Shown: positions 25,133-34,059 of the stretch, piece after piece
Position numbering within the stretch: position 1 is the stretch's first letter
Layout: each line of letters starts with the position of its first letter
DNA from: RGIG5612 sp045600845
GTDB lineage: Bacteria > Bacillota > Clostridia > Lachnospirales > Lachnospiraceae
Length of the DNA stretch: 64,000 bases
Assembly (NCBI GenBank): GCA_045600845.1
Contig: JAZRYR010000026.1
Coordinates: 1-64,000, forward strand
Direction of reading: 5' to 3'
Made by a program: the position numbers and the translations under genes
The notes under the pieces: generated by a model
What the model was told of the DNA's origin: nothing
The model's input: only the letters and a program-made list of their open reading frames with translations
Database searches by the model: none

Positions 25133-25882
25133 TTATTTGTTACTTTCTTGGTCTGAACCAGAACTAATTGGTTTCTTATAAGAGGGTACCGTCTCCAGAA
25201 TCGCCCGATACATACGTTCTTTCGCACCCGGATGATCCCTGTTTAGCTGATTTGCAAGTTCTTTCGCGTATTGACGTTTCGTTTCTCCGTCCACAGGACA
25301 TGGATTCTTCAGTACCGGAATCTCATATTTATTAGCAAAACCAATAATATCCGCTTCCTCTACATACATTAACGGACGGATAAGCGTTAAATCCATCCGA
25401 TCTAAATAAGTAACCGGGGAAAAAGAGTAGAAACGCCCCTCAAAAATTAAAGAGAGTAGCATAGTATCGACAATATCATCTTTATGATGACCAAACGCCG
25501 TTTTATTACAGCCATGTTCCTTCGCCAGAGAATTCAGAGCCCCTTTCCGCATTTTTGCGCATAAGGAACATGGATTTTTTTCTTTCCGTTCATCAAAAAT
25601 AATAGAGGAAATATCCGTTTTTGCTACATAGTATGGAACGTCTAATTTTTTGCAGAATTCCTCTATTTTTTCAAAATTAATATTTCCAAAGCCAAGATCG
25701 ACACTGAGGGCTTCCATTTCATATTTTTTTGGATAAAAACGTTGCAGTTCTTTCATACAATATAGAAGTGCCAGGGAATCCTTTCCTCCGGAAACGCCGA
25801 TAGCAATCTTATCACCATCATCAATCATGGAATAATCATCCAAAGCCCGTCTCGCATAACTCATCAGCTGCTGAAGTTTCAT
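25133..25882 (-). CDS. TtcA-like tRNA 2-thiolation ATPase (PP-loop family)
   Basis: 249 aa. PP-loop SGGKDS (31-36) adenylates the target base; Cys105 and Cys108 (PCSLC) and Cys195 (NPCPV) match the iron-sulfur and sulfur-carrier cysteines of TtcA-type enzymes. TtcA makes 2-thiocytidine at tRNA position 32; related proteins make other thio-bases, so the exact product is inferred. Lies upstream of the recombinase gene, 22 bp apart, probably in one transcript. Confidence 0.88.
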   Translation of the reverse strand: MKLQQLMSYARRALDDYSMIDDGDKIAIGVSGGKDSLALLYCMKELQRFYPKKYEMEALSVDLGFGNINFEKIEEFCKKLDVPYYVAKTDISSIIFDERKEKNPCSLCAKMRKGALNSLAKEHGCNKTAFGHHKDDIVDTMLLSLIFEGRFYSFSPVTYLDRMDLTLIRPLMYVEEADIIGFANKYEIPVLKNPCPVDGETKRQYAKELANQLNRDHPGAKERMYRAILETVPSYKKPISSGSDQESNK

Positions 25883-26033
25883 TTTTTCATCTCATTTCTA
25901 TTGGGAGCAGTGCGCCGGATTTTTCAAAATCCTTGCTATACTGCAATTAATATGGTAATTTTACATAAATTGAACTTGTCTTCAAAGAACACTTTAACGA
26001 CATCATTATATATCGAAAAAGAGGAGGATGCAA

Positions 26034-26076
26034 GTATAAAAAAGCTGAAAACGCTGTATTTTACAGGGTTTTCAGC
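26034..26076 (-). terminator. Terminator after rluD
   Basis: On the minus strand GCTGAAAACCCTG ... CAGCGTTTTCAGC (26076-26044) folds into a long hairpin followed by TTTTTT. It overlaps the last codons of rluD. Confidence 0.85.
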
Positions 26077-26978
26077 AATTCCTCAAAGTATTCCGGACGT
26101 TTTGCTTCAAATTCCATATAATTCATCGTTGTTGGATGAACAAATCCTAAGATTTTTGCATGTAAGGATTGTCCTTGAAGTTGTTCGCCGTTTAATTTAA
26201 ATTCTGCTGGCTTTCCGCCGTATGTAACATCTCCCAGAACGGGATGTCCTTTGCTGGCCATATGAACACGGATCTGATGGGTTCTTCCGGTTTCCAGCAC
26301 ACATTCAATCAAGGTTGTTTTAGAAAACTCCTGAAGGACTTTGTAATGTGTTACCGCAGGTTTTCCATTTGATGTTATAGCCATCAGCTTCCGGTCGTTC
26401 GGTTTTCGTCCAATGTTACCGGAAATAATGCCTTCGGGCTCTTTAAACTTTCCAACAACAATCGCTTCGTATTTTCGCGTTATGGAATGTTCTTTCAGCT
26501 GTTCCGCTAGATTTCGATGCGCCAGATCGTTTTTTGCACAAATAATGACGCCTGTCGTATCCTTATCGATTCTATGAACAATTCCAGGCCTTAAGACACC
26601 GTTAATGCCAGATAGATCTTTACAATGATATAATAACGCATTTACGATAGTTCCACTGTAATGCCCAGGCGCAGGATGAACCACCATGCCTTTCGGTTTA
26701 TTGACCAAAATTACGTCTTCATCTTCATAAAGTATATCTAAAGGAATATTTTCCGGTTTGATTTCCAATTCAATGCTTTCCGGAACATCAAAACAAATTA
26801 CATCGTCAATTTTGACTTTGTAATTTGCTTTACAGCTTTTATCATTGACAAATAAACAGCCGTCTTTAATCAATTTCTGAATGTAGCTTCGGGAAAATTC
26901 TTCCGACTGTTCTGCCAAAAATCGGTCAATTCTTAAGCCTTCATATTCATCCGGAACATTGTATACAATCTTGCCCAT
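26061..26978 (-). CDS. rluD: 23S rRNA pseudouridine synthase RluD-like
   Basis: 305 aa. S4 domain at about 14-62, then the RluA catalytic fold with Asp138 in HRIDKDTTG. Adjacent to lspA, the usual location of rluD in Firmicutes (ylyB). ATG 26978 is chosen; a GTG three bases earlier touches the lspA stop. The binding site AAAGGA lies inside the lspA end. Likely modifies helix 69 of 23S rRNA. Confidence 0.92.
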   Translation of the reverse strand: MGKIVYNVPDEYEGLRIDRFLAEQSEEFSRSYIQKLIKDGCLFVNDKSCKANYKVKIDDVICFDVPESIELEIKPENIPLDILYEDEDVILVNKPKGMVVHPAPGHYSGTIVNALLYHCKDLSGINGVLRPGIVHRIDKDTTGVIICAKNDLAHRNLAEQLKEHSITRKYEAIVVGKFKEPEGIISGNIGRKPNDRKLMAITSNGKPAVTHYKVLQEFSKTTLIECVLETGRTHQIRVHMASKGHPVLGDVTYGGKPAEFKLNGEQLQGQSLHAKILGFVHPTTMNYMEFEAKRPEYFEELLKTL

Positions 26979-26980
26979 CA

Positions 26981-27553
26981 CTATTTTTCCTTTTTCGATG
27001 AAAAAATATTAAAATTCGGATCCTCTTTGTATACAAAAAGGAAAAAGATTACAAGAAAAATTGCACTGCAGGTTACACAGATATCTGCAAAATTAAAAAT
27101 AGGGAAATTAATAAATTTGAAATAAATGAAATCCACAACATAGTTATGTGCAATTCTGTCAATAAAATTACCGATTGCTCCCGCACCTAAAACAGCTAGC
27201 GTATAATTTAAAAAAATGCCACTTTTAAAAGTTTTCGGTGCAAATAAGGATTTATCTAACAACAGATATTGATTTAAGCGATTTCGGACACGGAACCAAA
27301 CAAAAATAACAACTGCCAAAACGATTACTGTTATAATGTAAAACAAAATCTGTCTGTTTTTCATAAATCCGAAGGCCGCGCCATTATTTTCCAGATATTG
27401 AAATTCAATCACATTTTTAATAAAAGGAACGTTTGGCTTACCTTTCAAAGTCTGCACTACCCAGAATTTCGTTAATTGATCAATCACTAATAAAAGAACA
27501 AATAAAATAATCTGAATAATCGAATGTTTTTTTATCTTATTTGCAAATTCCAT
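26981..27553 (-). CDS. lspA: Lipoprotein signal peptidase (signal peptidase II)
   Basis: 190 aa, four membrane segments. Cuts signal peptides of prolipoproteins after lipid attachment. The catalytic aspartates are Asp132 (GNFIDR) and Asp157 (FNFADI); NNGAAFGF is also conserved. It is about 25 residues longer than usual because of an extra loop at about 88-112 before the third core segment. Its stop overlaps the upstream bases of rluD. Confidence 0.96.
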   Translation of the reverse strand: MEFANKIKKHSIIQIILFVLLLVIDQLTKFWVVQTLKGKPNVPFIKNVIEFQYLENNGAAFGFMKNRQILFYIITVIVLAVVIFVWFRVRNRLNQYLLLDKSLFAPKTFKSGIFLNYTLAVLGAGAIGNFIDRIAHNYVVDFIYFKFINFPIFNFADICVTCSAIFLVIFFLFVYKEDPNFNIFSSKKEK

Positions 27554-27607
27554 TTTAGCAAATTCCCTTTTCGCTCTACTCTGCGAATTCTTTCTTAAAA
27601 AAATTTA

Positions 27608-27633
27608 GCTGCCTCTCGTTTCCGATAGGCAGC
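27608..27633 (-). terminator. Terminator after sepF
   Basis: The stem GCTGCCT/AGGCAGC (27608-27614 with 27627-27633) is followed on the minus strand by TAAATTTTTTT. It lies between sepF and lspA. Confidence 0.75.
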
Positions 27634-27654
27634 CAAAAAATCGTTTAATTTCAT

Positions 27655-28188
27655 TTACAGTAATGGTGACTTAAATCCTGTAATATCAAAAGAACTGTCA
27701 TCGCCGCCAATTAAGTCCTGAAAATCACCGGAAATATCAATGGATTCCGGAGTTGCAATAAAGATGTAGTTTGAAATCTTCTGAAGATTTCCATCTAATG
27801 CATAGCAAGAACCGGAAATAAAATCGATAATACGCTGTGAAATTTCAACATGAAGACCTTCAAAGTTAATAATTACAGCTTTTCCATCTAATAAAGTTTC
27901 TGTAATCTCACGAGAGTCTTCGATAGATGATGGTTTAAATACACATACTTCATGCTGACTCAGTTTATTGTTGGAACGAGGAATGATTGGTTTTACCGGT
28001 TTCGGTACACTCTTCGGTTTCTCTTCGAATACTTTTTCCTTTTTCTTTGGAGCTGGCTCATTGAATTCTTCTTCGTCATAGAATTCATCATCTTCTATGT
28101 ATTCATCTTCATACTCATAATCGTCATCGTAATTATCTTCTTCTTTAATGTTAAAAGCTCCTAAAAATTTATCGCTGAATTTTCCCAT
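27655..28188 (-). CDS. sepF: Cell division protein SepF
   Basis: 177 aa. SepF anchors FtsZ filaments to the membrane and shapes the septum. The N-terminal amphipathic helix MGKFSDKFLGAFNI, a long acidic linker rich in Asp/Glu/Tyr (16-50), and the C-terminal SepF fold (about 85-160, with VCVFKPSSIEDSREI and DFISGSCYALDGNLQKISNYIFIATP) are all visible. AAAGGAG precedes the ATG. Directly follows yggS, as in most Firmicutes. Confidence 0.96.
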   Translation of the reverse strand: MGKFSDKFLGAFNIKEEDNYDDDYEYEDEYIEDDEFYDEEEFNEPAPKKKEKVFEEKPKSVPKPVKPIIPRSNNKLSQHEVCVFKPSSIEDSREITETLLDGKAVIINFEGLHVEISQRIIDFISGSCYALDGNLQKISNYIFIATPESIDISGDFQDLIGGDDSSFDITGFKSPLL

Positions 28189-28198
28189 GATAACTCCT

Positions 28199-28897
28199 TT
28201 ATATTATATTATAATTTCTTGCGCCAAAAATACTGGTTCCAACCCGAACGATGTTCGCTCCCTCATTTATGGCAACAATAAAATCTCCACTCATACCCAT
28301 TGAGAGGAAATCCATAGAAATATTATCTATGTTTCGACTTTCAATGTCAATAGATAAATGTCTTAAATTCGCAAAGTATCCCCTTACCTCTTCCGGCTCG
28401 TCAGTCTGCGGAGCAATTGTCATTAATCCTTTTACTTTAATATTTTTTAACTTGGAAATTTCCTTTACCAGTTCCATTGCTTCAGTTTTATCTGTTCCAA
28501 ATTTAGATTCTTCCCCGGCAATATTTACTTCAACCAGAATATCCGTAATAACGCCTGCTTTTTTGGATTCTTTATCAATTTCTTCCGCCAATCTCAAAGA
28601 ATCTACGGAATGGATCAGATAAGTCTTTCCAATAATCTGTTTCACTTTATTTCTTTGAAGGTGGCCGATCAGATGCCAACGAATATCCCGTGGCAAAACA
28701 TCAATTTTTGTCATCAATTCCTGGACTTTATTCTCACCAAAATCACGGATTCCTGCATCATAAGCTTCTTGAATATCCTCTGCCGGATGAGTCTTGCTTA
28801 CCGCAACTAAGGTGACTTTCTGACCATACTTGCTGTTTTTTTCCGCTTCTTCAATTTGACTTTTAACTTTTTCTAAATTTTCCTTAATCCCACTCAT
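28199..28897 (-). CDS. PLP homeostasis protein YggS
   Basis: 232 aa. A single-domain alanine-racemase-fold protein that binds pyridoxal phosphate; Lys35 (VAVSKTHP) is the PLP lysine. It buffers PLP and has no known enzyme activity. The start overlaps the preceding gene by four bases (ATGA). Confidence 0.94.
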   Translation of the reverse strand: MSGIKENLEKVKSQIEEAEKNSKYGQKVTLVAVSKTHPAEDIQEAYDAGIRDFGENKVQELMTKIDVLPRDIRWHLIGHLQRNKVKQIIGKTYLIHSVDSLRLAEEIDKESKKAGVITDILVEVNIAGEESKFGTDKTEAMELVKEISKLKNIKVKGLMTIAPQTDEPEEVRGYFANLRHLSIDIESRNIDNISMDFLSMGMSGDFIVAINEGANIVRVGTSIFGARNYNII

Positions 28898-30285
28898 CGG
28901 TTTATTATATCGTTTTCCTTTACTTTTGATGCATTTTTTACAATCTGTTCAAATAAATTAATCCTGCTTGTAACCGGATCCACAATATAAAAGCTATTGT
29001 TTTCACCGATAATATCTACATTCCGGAAAGTTGCATATCCAGCCCTTGCAACCAGAACTCCTTGCAAGTTTTCTTTTGCGCCAACCTGATATCTGCTGTC
29101 ACTGTCATTCTTTATTAAAACATCCCCATCCGAAAAATCATCGGTGCCGACATAGCAATATTGATCCGTTTTTTTAACGATGGCTGGAGTAACAAAGACT
29201 ATAGATGTACTTCCATCTTCTAATATCACCTCTTTGTTGAAGCCGTAATCTGAGGAATTCCCACCCTGGGACAAATACTCAACAGGTATTGTATAGTACT
29301 GTTTTTCGGTGATTGCCGTTTTCGGTACTTTAATTCCTTTTTTTGTATTGTCAATTATGGAAATCGGAGTGTATCGTTCCGTAACATAGCGGATCATATA
29401 TTTATTAAGGGTAAGAACACCATAAGTATTCCCCGCTTTCGTAAACATCTCAAAAGCGGCATCTGCAACAATATTGTCTTTTAAAAACTGAATCGTTAAA
29501 TAATCCGTGTTTTCAAAAACCGTTGGATCCGAAATCTGGAAAATCAAATTCCATTTTTCTGAAGTAACAACCTTATAAACAGGGCTGCCCTCTTCTACTA
29601 AATCGTTGGATTTAATTATATTTTTCTGGTAATCGGATTTGTTAAATGAAGAGGTTTCTACCATGTCTGGCTTTATGTTTTCAAATCCATCAATATGGTG
29701 AAGCATAATTCCGGAAATATCGGAAGATACAATCTTATACGCATTTTCCCCAGAACTAGACAAATCCGCATTGATACTCTCAAATACGCTGCTGTTGATC
29801 AGCTCCAGAATCTGTGATTCGACTTTATATTTGTAATTGTAAATATCATAATAGTGTTCTTCCCGGAAAGAAGTGTCAAAATCATATAGTCCGGAACGAA
29901 TCTTAGAAAGATTGGCATCACTGAGAATTGATTGATCCTTTGCCGCTTTTTCTAACATGGACGAAATTTCACCGGTCCCATCCACAACATAAGTCTGCTG
30001 GCTGGCATGGATATTGGTTGCATCACCAACAAAAAAGTTTATATAACCGGAACCGGCGGAATTAACGATGGTTTCCTCCCGGAGAATCAATGCATTATAT
30101 TGACCTTCATAACGGCTGGCGGTCTGACCAACAGATGCTTCATATATTTCCGTTCTTCCGTTAAAAAGATAGATACAAAAATTAACAACTAAATACAGGA
30201 TTATTATCGCACATACAATGATCCCTATATTTAGTTGCCTCTTTTTATTATTTGATTTATCTTCAGGATAATTATCTTTTGACAT
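28894..30285 (-). CDS. HlyD-like membrane-anchored protein of the sepF operon
   Basis: 463 aa. One membrane segment at about 18-40, then a large extracellular part. The pattern of an early strand region (VGQTASRYEGQYNALILREETIV), a helical middle (about 115-180) and later beta-rich parts resembles HlyD/RND-type adaptor proteins, but no transporter partner is in the operon. It sits between a P-loop protein and yggS-sepF, with start/stop overlaps on both sides, suggesting a link to cell division or the envelope. Function unknown. Confidence 0.7.
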   Translation of the reverse strand: MSKDNYPEDKSNNKKRQLNIGIIVCAIIILYLVVNFCIYLFNGRTEIYEASVGQTASRYEGQYNALILREETIVNSAGSGYINFFVGDATNIHASQQTYVVDGTGEISSMLEKAAKDQSILSDANLSKIRSGLYDFDTSFREEHYYDIYNYKYKVESQILELINSSVFESINADLSSSGENAYKIVSSDISGIMLHHIDGFENIKPDMVETSSFNKSDYQKNIIKSNDLVEEGSPVYKVVTSEKWNLIFQISDPTVFENTDYLTIQFLKDNIVADAAFEMFTKAGNTYGVLTLNKYMIRYVTERYTPISIIDNTKKGIKVPKTAITEKQYYTIPVEYLSQGGNSSDYGFNKEVILEDGSTSIVFVTPAIVKKTDQYCYVGTDDFSDGDVLIKNDSDSRYQVGAKENLQGVLVARAGYATFRNVDIIGENNSFYIVDPVTSRINLFEQIVKNASKVKENDIINR

Positions 30286-30704
30286 TAAAGTGATAGTACA
30301 ATATACTCCTTAAACCTGTCAGAAATTTCAGATGCATCTAATGATAAGCTTACAATAAAATCAACGCCTAGTTTATTCGCCAGAATAATCAATTTATCAA
30401 TAATTTCATCTACATTCTGATTCTCCGCATTGGCCAGAGTCAGAAAACTGTCAAAATAGATTGCTTCTATGTCATTATTTCCGGATATCAAGCCACAAAC
30501 AAATCCCATAAGAACTTCAAAACTGGAAACCGGATATTCTAAAACATTAATCAAACGGATATTTCTATCTAATTCAAACATGTGCTTGGCATTCTTATCA
30601 AGATAAATTACAACGCCGTCAGAGTTTTTCGCTTCTTCATTCGCATTATCTAACAGAAATTTTGTTTTTCCTTTACCTTTTGCGCCCATAACAAGTTTGA
30701 CCAT
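30285..30704 (-). CDS. Small P-loop protein of the sepF operon
   Basis: 139 aa. Walker A motif GAKGKGKT at residues 7-14 right at the start, and a hydrophobic strand ending in Asp (EAIYFDSFLTL) that can serve as Walker B. The rest is a short Rossmann-like fold. It is likely an ATP- or GTP-binding protein, without other recognisable motifs. TGGAGGT precedes the ATG. Overlaps the HlyD-like gene by one base, so the two may work together (inference). Confidence 0.7.
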   Translation of the reverse strand: MVKLVMGAKGKGKTKFLLDNANEEAKNSDGVVIYLDKNAKHMFELDRNIRLINVLEYPVSSFEVLMGFVCGLISGNNDIEAIYFDSFLTLANAENQNVDEIIDKLIILANKLGVDFIVSLSLDASEISDRFKEYIVLSL

Positions 30705-30724
30705 AATTACATTACCTCCAAGTA

Positions 30725-31120
30725 TTATTTATATGCGTTTCGCCAATCTAAATCACCACGGTTGATTGCCATTATAAGAATTTCCGCTGTCGCAACATTT
30801 GTTGCTAAAGGAATATTGTGCATATCGCAAAGATCATAAACGCGGGCATAATCCAACTCGTTCTGACGCATCTTTATCGGGTCACGCAAAAAGATAACCG
30901 CATCGATCTGGTTACATTCAATCTGAGCGCTCATCTGACGCCCGCCACCCAAATGTCCTGCAAGGAACTTATGGATATTCAGGTTCGTAACATCTTCAAT
31001 AAGACGACCCGTAGTACCAGTAGCATACAGCTCGTGTTTACTTAAAATACCTTTATAAGCAATACAGAAATTCTGCATTAATTCTTTTTTTGAATCATGT
31101 GCAATCAATCCAATATTCAT
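30725..31120 (-). CDS. Methylglyoxal-synthase-like protein with altered active site
   Basis: 131 aa. The MGS fold is clear (GLIAHDSKK, LYATGTTGRLIE, NVATAEILI). Compared with E. coli MgsA, His19, Asp20, Asp91 and Asp101 are kept (His8, Asp9, Asp80, Asp90), but the general base Asp71 is Gly60 (GHLGGGRQ in place of GGDQQ) and His98 is Asn87. If the alignment holds, normal conversion of dihydroxyacetone phosphate to methylglyoxal would be impaired. No ribosome binding site; a promoter inside the end of radC predicts a leaderless mRNA. Confidence 0.85.
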   Translation of the reverse strand: MNIGLIAHDSKKELMQNFCIAYKGILSKHELYATGTTGRLIEDVTNLNIHKFLAGHLGGGRQMSAQIECNQIDAVIFLRDPIKMRQNELDYARVYDLCDMHNIPLATNVATAEILIMAINRGDLDWRNAYK

Positions 31121-31126
31121 AACTAT

Positions 31127-31154
31127 ATTTTATCAAAAATCAGTTATTTATCAA
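31127..31154 (-). promoter_or_regulatory. Promoter before the mgsA-like gene, predicting a leaderless mRNA
   Basis: On the minus strand TTGATA (31154-31149), a 16-bp spacer, TAAAAT (31132-31127), then six bases to the ATG at 31120. It overlaps the radC stop codon. No binding site is seen. Confidence 0.5.
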
Positions 31155-31841
31155 TCCCGTTTCTTTAAAACTTGTGTATTTTCTGTCACCAATAATGATA
31201 TGATCTAAAACCTGAATACCAATCAGTTCCCCGGCCTCCACTACTCTCTTTGTTGCTGCAATATCATTTTTGCTGGGTTTTGTGTTTCCACTGGGATGAT
31301 TATGAACCAGAATAATATTAACAGCATCATGATCCAGCGCCGCAATAAAAATTTCTCTGGGAGAAAAAAGCGCAGAATTAACAGTACCCTGCGAAATCGT
31401 AATATCTTTAATCAACTCACAGGCCGAATTCAATAACAGCAAGATTACCATCTCGTTTTTACTATGGCGCATCCGCTCCATATAATATTGTGCAATGGAT
31501 TCCGGGTCTGACATTAAAAGCATTTTTCTTCTGCTGGTATTCGAAATCCGCTGAGACAGCTCCGCTACCGCTTTCACCTGTAAAGCCTTCACAACACCAA
31601 CGCCATGGATGGAAAGAAGATCTTTCATATCCAGATATTGGATATTCAGAATGTCCTGTTGGTTAATGTCTTCAAACCCTAAGATATTTTCAGCCACCTC
31701 TACGGAACAATTTTCTTTCGTTCCCGTACGAAGAATAATTGCTAACAGTTCCGCATCGGTAAGTGATGCCGGACCATATTTCAGAAATTTTTCATCTGGT
31801 CTGTGATCCGGCTGTAATTCCTTCATTGTTAATCTATTCAT
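31140..31841 (-). CDS. radC: RadC family JAB-domain protein
   Basis: 233 aa. An N-terminal helix-hairpin-helix part (RPDEKFLKYGPASLTDAELLAIIL, then LLSIHGVGVVKALQVKAVAEL) precedes an MPN/JAMM-like domain with HNHPSGNTKPSKND. The historical link to DNA repair is weak and the biochemical role is unclear. AAGGAGG precedes the ATG. Lies in the long mutS-mutL-miaA run. Confidence 0.93.
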   Translation of the reverse strand: MNRLTMKELQPDHRPDEKFLKYGPASLTDAELLAIILRTGTKENCSVEVAENILGFEDINQQDILNIQYLDMKDLLSIHGVGVVKALQVKAVAELSQRISNTSRRKMLLMSDPESIAQYYMERMRHSKNEMVILLLLNSACELIKDITISQGTVNSALFSPREIFIAALDHDAVNIILVHNHPSGNTKPSKNDIAATKRVVEAGELIGIQVLDHIIIGDRKYTSFKETGLINN

Positions 31842-31871
31842 AGTGCCTCCTTGGTGTAGGCACCCTCGTGA

Positions 31872-33125
31872 CTATGAAATCTGTAAAACAGACTGTAAAG
31901 CCTTTAACAAAGCATATTTTCCATTCTCATAGGTTAATCCACCCTGAAAATATACCGTATAAGGCTCCCGTAAAGGTCCATCCGCAGAAAGCTCGATGGA
32001 AGATCCATTCATAAAAGCTCCGCTGGCCATAATAACTTTATCACTATAAGCCGGCATTTCCGCAGGAACTGGTCTTACATAACTATCCACATAAGATGCA
32101 GCCTGAATTGCTTCACAGAATTTAATAACTTTTTCCGGAGATAAAAGGTCGATGGCTTCCACGATGCAATGATGGATCTCCTTCGATTTTGGAGAAGTCT
32201 GATATCCATATTCTTCAAAAATAGCTGCCGCAAAATGAGCATTTTTCAAAGCTTCCGCTACAACCTTTGGAGCTAAAGAAAGTCCCTGGAACAGCGCTTT
32301 TAAAGTACCAAGGGAACCTCCTACTTCCTTACCAAGTCCTGGCGCCGTAAGACGATAGGAGCATCTTTCAATAAGATCCGCTCTTCCGACAATGTATCCT
32401 CCCATAGGAGCCAATCCGCCTCCAGGATTCTTTATCAAAGAACCGACACAGATATCCGCACCTACATCGGTAGGTTCGATTTCTTCTACAAACTCTCCAT
32501 AACAGTTATCTACAAAAACAATAATATTTTCATTAATATTTTTAATAAACTGTGCAGCTTCTTTTACCTGGTCACAGCTGATGGTTGGTCGGTTTACATA
32601 TCCTTTGGAACGCTGGATATATGCGATTTTTGTTTTATCAGTAATTGATTTCCGGATATTATCATAATCAAACTGGCTGTTCTGAATCAACGGAATAATG
32701 GAATGTGTAATACCATATTCTTTTAAAGAATTCGGGCTATCTGTAATCCCGATGGACTGCTCCAGACTGTCATACGGCTTCCCTGTTAAGAATACAATAT
32801 GGTCACCCGGAAGAAGAATTGCCGAAAGAGCCAAGAACAAAGCGTGGGTTCCACAGGTAATCTGGGTTCTTACCAAAGCGTCTTCCGTATGGAAAATATC
32901 CGCATAAACCTGCTCCAATTTTTCCCGGCCCATCTCATTGTATCCATATCCGGAGCTGGCATTAAAGTCCGCCTCACATACACTGTTTTTTTGAAAAGCC
33001 GATAAAACTTTATATTGATTCGCTTCGGAAATCTCTTCAATCTTTCGAAACATATCCACTAATTCATTTTCTTTTTGTTCTGCAAGATCAAGTAAGTTTT
33101 TCTCTATATCCGGATATCTAAACAA
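31872..33125 (-). CDS. YnbB-like methionine gamma-lyase family PLP enzyme
   Basis: 417 aa. Fold-type I PLP enzyme once called aluminium resistance protein. Lys232 in GSLIKNPGGG is the likely PLP lysine; DNCYGEFVEE holds the PLP-stacking Asp. Probable C-S lyase; the substrate is not certain. The TTG start at 33125 lies in the miaA end, with AAAGGAG seven bases upstream. The same neighbour order miaA-ynbB is seen in Bacillus (with hfq between or near), though no hfq is present here. Confidence 0.9.
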   Translation of the reverse strand: MFRYPDIEKNLLDLAEQKENELVDMFRKIEEISEANQYKVLSAFQKNSVCEADFNASSGYGYNEMGREKLEQVYADIFHTEDALVRTQITCGTHALFLALSAILLPGDHIVFLTGKPYDSLEQSIGITDSPNSLKEYGITHSIIPLIQNSQFDYDNIRKSITDKTKIAYIQRSKGYVNRPTISCDQVKEAAQFIKNINENIIVFVDNCYGEFVEEIEPTDVGADICVGSLIKNPGGGLAPMGGYIVGRADLIERCSYRLTAPGLGKEVGGSLGTLKALFQGLSLAPKVVAEALKNAHFAAAIFEEYGYQTSPKSKEIHHCIVEAIDLLSPEKVIKFCEAIQAASYVDSYVRPVPAEMPAYSDKVIMASGAFMNGSSIELSADGPLREPYTVYFQGGLTYENGKYALLKALQSVLQIS

Positions 33126-34059
33126 TTTCTTTCTCCTTTAACATTAATAACATTTTATTCATCAGTTCTGGTTCCGATGAAAAATCTTCGTAGTTCAACC
33201 AGATGGTTTCTTTTTCTCTTTTAAACCAGGTAATCTGTCTTTTGGCAAAATGGCGGGTACCTTGTTTAATTCTCTCTACCGCTTCTTCCAGGGAAATATT
33301 CCCCTGCAGATACTGGGCAATTTCTTTATAGCCCAGTCCTTGCATGGAAACCAGATCGGTTCCGTAGCCCTTTTTCAATAAAGCATTTACTTCTTCAACG
33401 AGACCATTTTCAATCATCCGGTCCACTCTATAATTAATCCGTTGATAAATTTCTTCCCGTTCCCGGTTCAATACAAAATAGGCATAATTATAAGGGGATT
33501 GTTTCTGACGCTGTTCCAGATTATGCTCCGATATTTTTCCACCGGTTATTTTATGAAAAACCAAAGCCCGGATCACTCGTTTTACGTTATTCGGATGGAT
33601 TTCTTCTGCCGCAAGAGGATCCACTTCGGAAAGCATCTGATGCAGCCTTTCCGCCCCTTCTTTTTCAAGAATATTTTCACAAAACTTACGGAAGTCTGAA
33701 TCGTCCTCCTCTTCCGTGAAATCGATATCATATAAAACAGCCTGAATATAAAAACCGGTACCACCAACAAGAATCGGAATTTTATCCCGGCCCTGAATCT
33801 CTTTTATATATTTCTTAGCCTGATTTTTAAATTCATAAACATTGAATTCTTCAGATGGGTCATATTCGTCAATCAGATAATGAGGAATCCCCTTCATTTC
33901 TCCCGGCTTTATTTTTGCTGTCCCTACATCCATGCCTTTATATACCTGCATGGAATCTGCACTGATAATCTCTCCTTTGATTTCCTTCGCTAAAGAAATT
34001 GAAAGGTCCGTTTTTCCCACAGCCGTTGCCCCGGCAATAATAATCAAAGAATCGTTCAT
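33118..34059 (-). CDS. miaA: tRNA dimethylallyltransferase
   Basis: 313 aa. Adds an isopentenyl group to A37 of tRNAs reading UNN codons; MiaB, encoded upstream in the same run, then methylthiolates it. P-loop GATAVGKTDLS, the catalytic-site SADSMQVYKGMDVGTAK, and DIDF/ITWFKRE regions are conserved. Starts in the mutL stop (TAATG) and overlaps the next gene by eight bases. Confidence 0.96.
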   Translation of the reverse strand: MNDSLIIIAGATAVGKTDLSISLAKEIKGEIISADSMQVYKGMDVGTAKIKPGEMKGIPHYLIDEYDPSEEFNVYEFKNQAKKYIKEIQGRDKIPILVGGTGFYIQAVLYDIDFTEEEDDSDFRKFCENILEKEGAERLHQMLSEVDPLAAEEIHPNNVKRVIRALVFHKITGGKISEHNLEQRQKQSPYNYAYFVLNREREEIYQRINYRVDRMIENGLVEEVNALLKKGYGTDLVSMQGLGYKEIAQYLQGNISLEEAVERIKQGTRHFAKRQITWFKREKETIWLNYEDFSSEPELMNKMLLMLKEKEIV

